Source: Streptomyces hayashii
Lineage (GTDB): Bacteria > Actinomycetota > Actinomycetes > Streptomycetales > Streptomycetaceae
Direction: 5' to 3'
Length of the DNA: 59,948 nucleotides
Assembly (NCBI RefSeq): GCF_024539815.1
Contig: NZ_JAHHIU010000104.1
Location: 1-59,948 of the forward strand
In this document: piece by piece, positions 48,274 through 56,581 of the stretch
Numbering within the stretch: the stretch's first letter is position 1
Layout of the letters: every line of letters starts with the position of its first letter
Position numbers and translations under genes: made by a program
Notes under the pieces: model-generated
What the model saw: the letters and a program-made list of their open reading frames with translations, nothing else
What the model was told of the DNA's origin: nothing
Databases searched by the model: none

Positions 48274-48795
48274 GTGGCCGAGACCACTGCCGAGCAGCCG
48301 CTCGAAGAGACCGAGCTCGTCGACATCGACAGCTACACCACCGAGTCCGAGGTCCCCGTCGAGGGTGAGTACACCTCGGAGTCCCTCGCTTCCCGCTTCG
48401 GCGAGGCCCAGCCGGCCGCCGGCCTGGGTCGTCGCAAGAACGCCATCGCCCGCGTCCGGATCGTCCCGGGCACCGGCAAGTGGAAGATCAACGGTCGCAC
48501 CCTTGAGGACTACTTCCCCAACAAGGTGCACCAGCAGGAAGTCAACGAGCCCTTCAAGGTGCTTGAGCTCGACAACCGCTACGACGTCATCGCCCGTATC
48601 TCGGGTGGCGGCGTCTCCGGTCAGGCCGGTGCGCTCCGTCTCGGTGTCGCCCGCGCGCTGAACGAGGCCGACGTCGACAACAACCGCGGCGCCCTCAAGA
48701 AGGCCGGCTTCCTCACGCGTGACGACCGCGCGGTCGAGCGCAAGAAGGCCGGTCTCAAGAAGGCCCGCAAGGCCCCGCAGTACAGCAAGCGCTAA
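48274..48795 (+). CDS. rpsI: 30S ribosomal protein S9
   Basis: 173 residues from GTG 48274, with TGAGGAGA upstream. The acidic N-terminal extension of about 45 residues precedes the core GLGRRKNAIARVRIVPGTG. The C-terminal APQYSKR contacts the P-site tRNA. A strong terminator follows. Confidence 0.97.
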   Translation: MAETTAEQPLEETELVDIDSYTTESEVPVEGEYTSESLASRFGEAQPAAGLGRRKNAIARVRIVPGTGKWKINGRTLEDYFPNKVHQQEVNEPFKVLELDNRYDVIARISGGGVSGQAGALRLGVARALNEADVDNNRGALKKAGFLTRDDRAVERKKAGLKKARKAPQYSKR

Positions 48796-48856
48796 GCTTC
48801 GCTGCCTGCTCGTACGTATCCCGGGCGGGCCGGTTCCGGTCCGTCCGCACGTACTC

Positions 48857-48904
48857 CGAACGCCCCGGCGGCACGCCACAGTGTCGCCGGGGCGTTCGTT
48901 TTCT
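48857..48904 (+). terminator. Terminator after rpsI
   Basis: CGAACGCCCCGGCG (48857-48870) pairs over 14 bp with CGCCGGGGCGTTCG (48885-48898), then TTTTCTC. A canonical terminator. Confidence 0.92.
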
Positions 48905-48918
48905 CGCAATGGTGGGCG

Positions 48919-48950
48919 TATAACGGCACAAGGTGCTCAAAGGCTTGTGC
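48919..48950 (+). promoter_or_regulatory. Candidate glmM promoter with inverted repeat
   Basis: TATAAC (48919-48924) is a good -10 with no clear -35. Immediately downstream, GCACAAG (48926-48932) and CTTGTGC (48944-48950) form an inverted repeat covering the likely start site, a plausible operator. Confidence 0.45.
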
Positions 48951-48971
48951 GATCGGATGTTCAGGGCATCG

Positions 48972-49036
48972 AATGCCTGAATGCGGCGCCGGAACGCGGC
49001 GCCTGGACGCGGTGCCCGAACGCGGCGCCCGGACGC
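48972..49036 (+). repeat. Five-unit 13-bp tandem repeat in the glmM leader
   Basis: Units at 48972, 48985, 48998, 49011 and 49024, consensus GGCGCCNGAACGC, with the first unit more diverged. It lies between the -10 and the glmM start. A period of 13 is not a coding period. Confidence 0.65.
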
Positions 49037-49111
49037 GGGAGCCGCCGCGGACCGGCCGGCCCCCGACGTGCCCGCGAGGCTTTTGAAACTGACGCTTCCT
49101 CAGGAGGACAA

Positions 49112-50470
49112 GTGGGACGACTCTTCGGCACGGACGGCGTGCGCGGTGTCGCCAACGCGGATCTGACGGCGGAGATGGCGCTCGGCCTCTCGGTCGCGGC
49201 CGCGCACGTGCTGGCCGAGGCGGGGACGTTCGAGGGGCACCGCCCGGTGGCCGTCGTCGGACGGGACCCGCGTGCGTCCGGGGAGTTCCTGGAGGCCGCC
49301 GTGGTGGCCGGCCTGGCGAGCGCGGGCGTGGACGTGCTGAAGGTCGGCGTGCTGCCGACGCCCGCCGTCGCGTACCTCACCGGCGTGCTCGGCGCGGACC
49401 TCGGCGTGATGCTCTCCGCCAGCCACAACGCCATGCCCGACAACGGCGTCAAGTTCTTCGCCCGGGGCGGCCACAAGCTCGCCGACGACCTGGAGGACCG
49501 GATCGAGTCGGTCTACGAGGAGCACCGCACCGGCGCTCCCTGGGACCGCCCGACCGGCAGCGGCGTCGGTCGCGTGCGTGCGTACAACGAGGGGTTCGAC
49601 CGCTACGTCGCCCACCTCATCGCCGTCCTGCCGAACCGCCTCGACGGGCTGAAGATCGTCCTGGACGAGGCGCACGGCGCCGCGGCGCGGGTGTCGCCCG
49701 AGGCGTTCACGCGGGCCGGCGCGGAGATCGTGACCATCGGCGCCGAGCCCGACGGGCTCAACATCAACGACGGGTGCGGCTCGACCCATCTGGACAAGCT
49801 CAAGGCCGCGGTCCTGGAGCACGGGGCCGACCTCGGCGTCGCGCACGACGGGGACGCCGACCGGTGCCTGGCCGTGGACCACACGGGGGAGGAGGTCGAC
49901 GGCGACCAGATCCTCGCGGTGCTGGCCCTGTCCATGCGGGAGCGGGGCGTGCTGCGCTCGGACACCGTTGTCGCGACCGTCATGTCCAACCTCGGCTTCA
50001 AGCTCGCCATGGAGCGCGAGGGCATCCAGCTGGTGCAGGCCGCCGTCGGCGACCGGTACGTGCTGGAGGAGATGAAGCAGCACGGGTACGCGCTGGGCGG
50101 TGAGCAGTCCGGACACGTGATCATCCTCGACCACGCGACGACCGGCGACGGCACGCTGACCGGCCTGATGCTGGCGGCGCGCATCGCCCAGAGCGGACGG
50201 TCGCTGCGGGAGCTGGCCTCCGTGATGGAGCGGCTGCCGCAGGTGCTGATCAATGTGCGGGACGTCGACAGGTCCCGGGTGGGGGATTCGGCCGAGCTGG
50301 CGACCGCCGTCGGCGAGGCGGAGCGGGAGCTCGGGTCCACCGGGCGGGTGCTGCTGCGGCCTTCCGGGACCGAGCCGCTGGTGCGGGTGATGGTCGAGGC
50401 GGCCGACATCGACCAGGCCCGGGCCGTCGCCGGGCGGCTTGCGGACGTGGTGAAGTCGGCGCTCGGTTAG
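49112..50470 (+). CDS. glmM: Phosphoglucosamine mutase
   Basis: 452 residues from GTG 49112, with AGGAGG (49102-49107) upstream. The active-site phosphoserine is S104 in SASHNAMPDNG. The metal loop DGDADRCLAVD and the sugar-binding GEQSGHVI are intact. It converts glucosamine-6-phosphate to glucosamine-1-phosphate for UDP-GlcNAc. The substrate comes from glmS at 52811. The frame is open upstream to 48719 but not GlmM-like. Confidence 0.97.
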   Translation: MGRLFGTDGVRGVANADLTAEMALGLSVAAAHVLAEAGTFEGHRPVAVVGRDPRASGEFLEAAVVAGLASAGVDVLKVGVLPTPAVAYLTGVLGADLGVMLSASHNAMPDNGVKFFARGGHKLADDLEDRIESVYEEHRTGAPWDRPTGSGVGRVRAYNEGFDRYVAHLIAVLPNRLDGLKIVLDEAHGAAARVSPEAFTRAGAEIVTIGAEPDGLNINDGCGSTHLDKLKAAVLEHGADLGVAHDGDADRCLAVDHTGEEVDGDQILAVLALSMRERGVLRSDTVVATVMSNLGFKLAMEREGIQLVQAAVGDRYVLEEMKQHGYALGGEQSGHVIILDHATTGDGTLTGLMLAARIAQSGRSLRELASVMERLPQVLINVRDVDRSRVGDSAELATAVGEAERELGSTGRVLLRPSGTEPLVRVMVEAADIDQARAVAGRLADVVKSALG

Positions 50471-50598
50471 CCGACCGCGGCCGCTCCGGTCCGGGGCGCG
50501 GTGTCTGTGCGGTGGCTGCGGCCGCGGCCGTGGCCTGTCGTGCCCACGCGGCGGGCCGCGGACCCACAGGGCCCGCGCCCCGGCAGCGGATGCTCGCG

Positions 50599-51537
50599 CT
50601 ACCCGGCGTCCGCCCGTAGCCGTTGCCTCGCCCAGAACCACTTCTGGGCCAGCAGGGTCAGGGTGCCCGCCAGGACGATGCCCAGCAGGTTCAGCAGGAG
50701 CTGCTCCGTCGAGCCCCAGGTCTGGCGGGTGTCCCCGTAACTGAGGGCCACGGCCGCGTTCGCGGCCGCCGGGACCGTCGTCACCGAGATGGCCACGCCC
50801 ACCAGGGCGCCGGACTTCGCCGACGTCAGGGAGAGTGTGCCCGCGGCTCCCGCCAGCAGGGCGACGATGAAGGAGAAGGCGTCGGGGGCGTAGACGAAGC
50901 CGGTCTGGGGGCGGTCGGCCTCCAGTTGCTCCATGCTGAACTGGCCGATCGCGTCCATGAAGAGGCTGAAGCCGACGGTCACCGCCATCGCCGCGGCGAA
51001 GCCGACCAGGAGGGCGATCAGCGAGCGCAGCGCCAGGCGGGGCGCCCGCTGCACGATCGACGTGGAGATGCCGGCCAGCGGGCCGAACTCCGGGCCCACC
51101 GCCATCGCCCCCACGATGAGGACCGCGTTGTCGAGGACCACACCGCAGGCCGCGATCATCGTGGCGAGGGTGATGAACGCGACGTAGGTGACGGAGAGCG
51201 TCGACTCCTCGTGGCTGGCGTCGGTGAGGTGCTCCCACAGGACCGCGTCCGCGCCTTCGCCCGGCGCCTCCGCCTCTGCCTTGTCGGCGCGCAGGGAGAG
51301 CGACAGATCGATGTTCTCCACGGCGATCGAGCCGGTCTTGTCCAGGCCCAACTCCTGTAGCCCGCTGAGGAGTTCGTCCCCCGCCTCGCGCGCCACGTCG
51401 CACAGGACGACATCGCCGGCCGGGTTGCGGGCGGCTCCCGGCAGGACGACGAGGTGGGTGGTGCCGACGGTCTTCTCGATCAGCCGGACCGCCGACTCGG
51501 TGGTGTCGGACGGGGTGATCAGGCGCAGGTGAAGCAT
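50599..51537 (-). CDS. DUF389 integral membrane protein
   Basis: 312 residues. The N-terminal 80 residues are a soluble alpha/beta domain (LHLRLITPSDTTESAVRLIE). The membrane part begins near residue 115 with STLSVTYVAFITLATMIAAC, then VLIVGAMAVGPEFGPLAGIS, the DUF389 core, and several further helices. It starts 16 nt after coaA on the same strand, so the two are probably one transcript. DUF389 proteins have no secure function; a transport-like role is possible. Confidence 0.85.
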   Translation of the reverse strand: MLHLRLITPSDTTESAVRLIEKTVGTTHLVVLPGAARNPAGDVVLCDVAREAGDELLSGLQELGLDKTGSIAVENIDLSLSLRADKAEAEAPGEGADAVLWEHLTDASHEESTLSVTYVAFITLATMIAACGVVLDNAVLIVGAMAVGPEFGPLAGISTSIVQRAPRLALRSLIALLVGFAAAMAVTVGFSLFMDAIGQFSMEQLEADRPQTGFVYAPDAFSFIVALLAGAAGTLSLTSAKSGALVGVAISVTTVPAAANAAVALSYGDTRQTWGSTEQLLLNLLGIVLAGTLTLLAQKWFWARQRLRADAG

Positions 51538-51553
51538 GGGGGCAGGGTAGCCG

Positions 51554-52543
51554 TCAGAGTTTGCGCAGGCTCAGGCGTCGTACCTTGTGGTCCTGGCCCT
51601 TGCGGACCACGAGGGTGGCGCGGCCGCGGGTCGGGGCGATGTTCTCCACCAGGTTGGGCTTGTTGATGGTGCGCCAGAGACCGCGTGCGTAGTCGACGGC
51701 CTCCTCCTCGGAGACCTGGGTGTACTTCCTGAAGTACGAGTCCGGGTCCTGGAAGGCGGTCCGGCGCAGTTTCCGGAACCGGTTGAGATACCAGCGCTCG
51801 ATGTCCTCGGCGCTCGCGTCGACGTACACGCTGAAGTCGAAGTAGTCGGCGAGGCCGACGCGGGTGCGGCCGTCCTTGCCGGGGAGCGCGGGCTGCAGCA
51901 CGTTCAGGCCCTCGACGATGAGGATGTCGGGGCGGCGGACGGTGAGCTTGCGGTCCGGCACGATGTCGTAGATCAGGTGGGAGTAGACGGGGGCCGTGAC
52001 CTCCCCCTTGCCCGCCTTGATGTCGGCCACGAAGCGGGTCAGGGCCCGTCGGTCGTAGGACTCGGGGAACCCCTTGCGGGACATCAGGCCGCGAGCTTCC
52101 AGCTCCCGGGTCGGGAGCAGGAAGCCGTCCGTGGTGACCAGCTCCACGCGGGGGTGCTCCGGCCAGCGGGAGAGCAGCGCCTGAAGGAGCCGGGCGACCG
52201 TCGACTTGCCCACCGCCACCGACCCCGCCACGCCTATCACGAACGGGGTGCCGGACTGTGAGCCCTGCTCGCCGAGGAAGGTGTTGAGCGCGCCGCGCAG
52301 ACCGTCCGTCGCGCCGACGTAGAGGTTGAGCAGGCGTGAGAGCGGGAGGTAGATGTCGCGCACCTCGTCGAGGTCGATGACGTCGCCCAGACCTCGCAGT
52401 TTCTCGACCTCCTCGGCCGTCAGCGGCAGCGGGGTCTTCTCGCGCAGCGCGCTCCACTCGCTTCGGGTGAGGTCGAGGTAGGGAGTCGCCTCCGGCCTGT
52501 GCCGGTGGGCGCTCCGGGGCGTCGGGGAGACCGGGGAGATCAC
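51554..52543 (-). CDS. coaA: Pantothenate kinase, type I
   Basis: 329 residues. P-loop GSVAVGKST at 107-115. LEARGLMSRKGFPESYDRRAL and the NVLQPAL segment are typical of prokaryotic type I PanK. It phosphorylates pantothenate, the first and usually rate-limiting step to CoA; E. coli CoaA is feedback-inhibited by CoA. GTG 52543 follows TGGAGT very closely. The CoA made here is the donor used by AcpS (57710). Confidence 0.95.
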   Translation of the reverse strand: MISPVSPTPRSAHRHRPEATPYLDLTRSEWSALREKTPLPLTAEEVEKLRGLGDVIDLDEVRDIYLPLSRLLNLYVGATDGLRGALNTFLGEQGSQSGTPFVIGVAGSVAVGKSTVARLLQALLSRWPEHPRVELVTTDGFLLPTRELEARGLMSRKGFPESYDRRALTRFVADIKAGKGEVTAPVYSHLIYDIVPDRKLTVRRPDILIVEGLNVLQPALPGKDGRTRVGLADYFDFSVYVDASAEDIERWYLNRFRKLRRTAFQDPDSYFRKYTQVSEEEAVDYARGLWRTINKPNLVENIAPTRGRATLVVRKGQDHKVRRLSLRKL

Positions 52544-52797
52544 ACTCCATTGTTAACGGAGTTTGAACGGGACGGCAGGTGGGCTCCGTCACGCTCTCTC
52601 CGATGCGGCCGCCCGCGCGCGCTGAAGACGTACGCCGGCCGTCGTGGCCGGCGAGCGGTCCGGGGGCGAAGGGTGAGCGCATGCGAACGGCGTGACACGG
52701 CTCGTGCTTCGGCGGGCAGCGCCCCTCGGTCCTCGTTCGGCCGTGAGAATTTCCGAAATCGGGCACGTGGAGCCTCTTTCGGGAGGGCCTTTCGCCG

Positions 52798-52803
52798 TAC
52801 GCT
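52798..52803 (+). promoter_or_regulatory. -10 element placing the glmS start codon at the transcript 5' end
   Basis: TACGCT ends 7 nt before glmS ATG 52811, the distance expected for a leaderless mRNA. No Shine-Dalgarno sequence lies within 20 nt of the ATG; the nearest GGGAGGG is at 52781-52787. The -35 is not clear. Confidence 0.5.
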
Positions 52804-52810
52804 GCCGGTC

Positions 52811-54658
52811 ATGTGCGGAATCGTGGGATACGTGGGGTCTCAGGCGGCGCTCGACGTCGTCATGGCCGGACTGAAGCGGCTGGAGTACCGGGGGTACGAC
52901 TCGGCGGGCGTCGCCGTGCCGGCCGACGGAGGGCTCGCCGCGGCGAAGAAGGCGGGCAAACTCGTCAACCTGGAGAAGGAGTTGACGGAACGGCCGTTGC
53001 CGGCGGGGACGACGGGCATCGGGCACACCCGGTGGGCCACGCACGGCGCGCCGACGGACGGCAACGCCCACCCTCATCTCGACAACGCCGGCCGTGTCGC
53101 CGTCGTGCACAACGGGATCATCGAGAACTTCGCCGTGCTGCGGGCCGAACTCGCCGAGCGCGGACACGAGTTGCTCTCCGAGACCGACACCGAGGTGGTG
53201 GCGCATCTGCTCGCCGAGGAGTTCTCGGTCACCGCCGACCTCGCCGAGGCCATGCGGCTGGTGTGCCGGCGGCTGGAGGGAGCGTTCACGCTGGTCGCGG
53301 TGCACGCCGACGAGCCGGACGTGGTCGTCGGCGCGCGCCGCAACTCGCCCCTGGTGGTGGGCGTCGGCGAGGGCGAGGCGTTCCTCGCCTCGGACGTCGC
53401 CGCGTTCATCGCCCACACGCGCTCGGCGATCGAGCTGGGACAGGACCAGGTCGTCGAGCTGCGCCGGGACGGCGTGACGGTCACCGGCTTCGACGGATCC
53501 GCGGCCGACGTGCGCTCGTACCACATCGACTGGGACGCCTCGGCCGCGGAGAAGGGCGGCTACGACTACTTCATGCTCAAGGAGATCGCCGAGCAGCCCA
53601 AGGCGGTCGCCGACACGCTGCTGGGCCGCGTCGACGCCTCCGGCGCGCTGACCCTCGACGAGGTGCGGATCCCGGCCGCCGAGCTGCGGGAGGTGGACAA
53701 GGTCGTCATCGTCGCCTGCGGCACGGCCTTCCACGCGGGCCTCATCGCCAAGTACGCCATCGAGCACTGGACGCGCATCCCGTGCGAGGTGGAGCTGGCG
53801 AGCGAGTTCCGCTACCGGGACCCCATCCTCGGCTCACGGTCGCTCGTCATCGCCGTCTCGCAGTCCGGCGAGACCATGGACACCCTGATGGCGCTGCGGC
53901 ACGCCCGGGAGCAGGGCTCCAAGGTGCTCGCCATCTGCAACACCAACGGGTCGACGATCCCCCGCGAGTCGGACGCCGTCCTCTACACCCACGCCGGGCC
54001 GGAGGTGGCCGTCGCGTCCACCAAGGCGTTCCTGACGCAGCTCGTGGCCTGCTACCTGGTCGCCCTCTATCTGGCGCAGGTCCGCGGCGCCAAGTGGGGG
54101 GACGAGATCCGGGCCGTCGTGAAGGATCTGGCGCGGATGCCCGGCGAGGTCGAGCGGGTGCTGGAGACGATGGAGCCGGTGCGGGAGCTGGCGCGGTCGC
54201 TCGCCGGGAAGGACACGGTGCTGTTCCTCGGGCGGCACGTGGGCTACCCCGTCGCGCTGGAGGGGGCGCTCAAGCTGAAGGAGCTCGCCTACATGCACGC
54301 GGAGGGCTTCGCGGCGGGGGAGCTGAAGCACGGGCCCATCGCGCTCATCGAGGAGGACCTGCCGGTCGTCGTGGTGGTGCCCTCGCCGCGCGGGCGGTCC
54401 GTCCTGCACGACAAGATCGTCTCCAACATCCAGGAGATCCGGGCGCGCGGGGCGCGGACGATCGTGATCGCCGAGGAGGGGGACGAGGCGGTCGTGCCGT
54501 ACGCCGACCATCTGGTGCGCATCCCCGTCACGCCGGTGCTGCTGCAACCGCTGGTCGCGACGGTGCCGTTGCAGGTCTTCGCGTGCGAGCTGGCGACGGC
54601 GCGGGGCAACGAGGTCGATCAGCCGCGGAACCTGGCGAAGTCCGTCACCGTGGAGTAG
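52811..54658 (+). CDS. glmS: Glutamine--fructose-6-phosphate aminotransferase (isomerizing)
   Basis: 615 residues, starting MCGIVGYVG, with C2 as the glutaminase nucleophile. The glutaminase domain (1-240) contains GHTRWATHG and HNGIIEN. Two SIS domains follow (about 285-600), with SQSGETMDTL and the C-terminal end PRNLAKSVTVE. It makes glucosamine-6-phosphate, the substrate of GlmM. No glmS ribozyme is expected or seen. Confidence 0.97.
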   Translation: MCGIVGYVGSQAALDVVMAGLKRLEYRGYDSAGVAVPADGGLAAAKKAGKLVNLEKELTERPLPAGTTGIGHTRWATHGAPTDGNAHPHLDNAGRVAVVHNGIIENFAVLRAELAERGHELLSETDTEVVAHLLAEEFSVTADLAEAMRLVCRRLEGAFTLVAVHADEPDVVVGARRNSPLVVGVGEGEAFLASDVAAFIAHTRSAIELGQDQVVELRRDGVTVTGFDGSAADVRSYHIDWDASAAEKGGYDYFMLKEIAEQPKAVADTLLGRVDASGALTLDEVRIPAAELREVDKVVIVACGTAFHAGLIAKYAIEHWTRIPCEVELASEFRYRDPILGSRSLVIAVSQSGETMDTLMALRHAREQGSKVLAICNTNGSTIPRESDAVLYTHAGPEVAVASTKAFLTQLVACYLVALYLAQVRGAKWGDEIRAVVKDLARMPGEVERVLETMEPVRELARSLAGKDTVLFLGRHVGYPVALEGALKLKELAYMHAEGFAAGELKHGPIALIEEDLPVVVVVPSPRGRSVLHDKIVSNIQEIRARGARTIVIAEEGDEAVVPYADHLVRIPVTPVLLQPLVATVPLQVFACELATARGNEVDQPRNLAKSVTVE

Positions 54659-54814
54659 CCCGTGGGGAGCGGCCCGTGAGTCGGCGGCCGGTGTGGCACG
54701 GCCGTGTGCGGCGGCGGACGGTGTGCGGGTGACGGCCGGTGTGCGGTGGCGGGCCCGTGTGGCCGGGCCGCCCTGGATCGCCTCGACGGTCCAGGGTGGC
54801 CCCGGGCGGGCCCG

Positions 54815-56581
54815 TCAGCTCCGTCTGCGTGCCCTGCGTGCCGCGAACACCTTCCAGGTCGCGAAGAGCAGCGGGAGTTCCATGATCCAGACGCCCACGA
54901 CCGCGTCCCACTCCGGGGCGGCGGCCGAGGCCTCGTCGGACGTGATCACCGCGCAGAGCAGGCCCCAGACCGCCGCGAGCAGGCCCACGAGCCACAGTGC
55001 GGCGGTCCAGCCCGCGGTGGACCGGCCGCCGCCGGACGCCGGCGCGGCGGCCCGCTGACGCGGCTGGGGGATGCGGTCGGGCTCGCGGGCCGGCAGCGGC
55101 ACCGTCGCCTGCGGGGGCACGGCCGCGTCGAGTGCCGCGATGCGGTCCGGCGTCACGTCACGGAAGAGGGTGGGCTCCACGTTGACCGAGAAGCCGTCGT
55201 GGCCGGTGAGCGCCCGGGAGCCGTCCGGCCGGGTGGTCATCGCCGCGCAGGCGTCGTAGCGGACGGTGATCGGGCCCCTCGGGGTCAGCAGGCTCACGCC
55301 CTCGGCGCCGATGACCAGGGTGACGTCCTCGTCCTCCAGGGACTGGTGACGGGTTCCGGTGACGGCGGCCGTCGAGCGCTGCGGGGCGAGCGTCAGCCCC
55401 GCCCAGTCGACGCCCCGGCCGGGCACCTGGAGGAGCGCGTTCTCCCATGTCTCCCTGGCGGCCTCGCGCAGGTCCTGGACGGTCACCGCGTTCAGCTCCG
55501 CCTTGTGCTGCTCGGGGCTCAGGAGGGGGTGCCCGAGCAGCAGGCTCAGCGCGTACGAGGGCAGGGTGGCGGCGCCCAGGTCGGGGGTGTCGTACATCTT
55601 GAGGAGCTTGCCGCGCGCCGAGTCCAGCTCGGCCTGCTCGATGCGGCCCGCCCGCAGCCGGGCGAGGGTGTCGACGAAGCCGCCCACGACCGCGTCCTGC
55701 TTCTGCGGAAGGGCGTCGGCGTAGGCGGTGAGGGTGGCGAAGTCGGCGTCGCGCGGGCTGTAGTCGGCCTCCGCGGAGTAGGAGTAGCCGCCCTCCTGGC
55801 GCAGGTCCTGGAAGAGGGCCCGGCCGAGCACGTCGGCGAAGACGCTCGCCGCCGTGGAACGGCGAAGCACCGAGGTGAGGACGACATGGCCGTCGTCGCC
55901 GCTGATGTACGCGGGGGTGGTGGGCAGGGCGCTGGTCGCGGCCGGCGCCGGGAGACGGGAGCCCGCGGGAAGGGTGAGGTCCAGGCCGTCGGGGATGCGG
56001 TCGCTGGTGATCCAGAGCACCGCGTTGTCCCTGGTGAAGCGGGTCTCGGCCCAGGAGCGGACCTGGTCGGGCGTCAGGCCCCAGGTGCCGAGCTCGGTGT
56101 AGCTGGACAGACCGTAGCTCTGGGCGCCGTAACGCCACAGCGGCATCTGCTGCCGGGAACCGCCGCCGCGGCCGGCCGCCTCGGTTCGCAGGATCTCCTT
56201 CTCGGTCTCCAGCCGCTCCATCGGCAGGTCCCGCAGGCCCGCGCACACGCCGTTGAGGTACTCGACGACCTCCTCCTCGCGGCCGGTCACGAGGAAGAGG
56301 GTGTAGGCGTTCGCCGTCGCGCCGTTGTAGTGCAGGTCGGAAATGCCCAGGCGGTGCAGGGCCAGGTGCTCCACGAGGTGGGTGATTCCGGCGGTGGCCA
56401 GGGTCTCGTCGGCTCGCCCCACCCGGAAGAAGAGACCGGCGGTGATCTCCTTGCCGGAGACGGGGGCGTAGAGGGCGGGAATGCCGTCGACGGCGGTGTG
56501 CGCGACCAGGCCGTCCAGGGCGGCGAGGCCGTCGGCGCCGTGAACGTGGTCGTGGCCGTGCTTGTGCAGGTCCGTGGTCAT
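54815..56581 (-). CDS. Membrane-anchored M16-like metallopeptidase
   Basis: 588 residues from ATG 56581 with GGAGG upstream. A histidine-rich start (HKHGHDHVHG) is followed by an M16 domain whose inverted zinc motif HLVEH is at 68-72; the third ligand is probably one of E125, E127 or E129. NAYT (91-94) matches the family substrate strand. The ligand spacing is shorter than the usual 76 residues. From about residue 490 there is a Pro-rich linker and two membrane helices (GWTAALWLVGLLAAVWGLLC and VVGVWIMELPLLFATWKVFA). No signal peptide is seen, so the catalytic part should be cytosolic. It is coupled to the upstream gene by an ATGA overlap. Confidence 0.75.
   Translation of the reverse strand: MTTDLHKHGHDHVHGADGLAALDGLVAHTAVDGIPALYAPVSGKEITAGLFFRVGRADETLATAGITHLVEHLALHRLGISDLHYNGATANAYTLFLVTGREEEVVEYLNGVCAGLRDLPMERLETEKEILRTEAAGRGGGSRQQMPLWRYGAQSYGLSSYTELGTWGLTPDQVRSWAETRFTRDNAVLWITSDRIPDGLDLTLPAGSRLPAPAATSALPTTPAYISGDDGHVVLTSVLRRSTAASVFADVLGRALFQDLRQEGGYSYSAEADYSPRDADFATLTAYADALPQKQDAVVGGFVDTLARLRAGRIEQAELDSARGKLLKMYDTPDLGAATLPSYALSLLLGHPLLSPEQHKAELNAVTVQDLREAARETWENALLQVPGRGVDWAGLTLAPQRSTAAVTGTRHQSLEDEDVTLVIGAEGVSLLTPRGPITVRYDACAAMTTRPDGSRALTGHDGFSVNVEPTLFRDVTPDRIAALDAAVPPQATVPLPAREPDRIPQPRQRAAAPASGGGRSTAGWTAALWLVGLLAAVWGLLCAVITSDEASAAAPEWDAVVGVWIMELPLLFATWKVFAARRARRRS

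Noticed and set aside
50475..50527. Terminator between convergent glmM and the DUF389 gene
   Set aside because: CCGCGGCCGC and GCGGCCGCGG can pair, but the loop is 33 nt with no T-run, so it may be chance in such G+C-rich DNA.
54659..54814. Repeat array after glmS
   Set aside because: GTGTGCGG recurs three times, but the spacing is irregular and the composition is biased; not convincing as a defined element.
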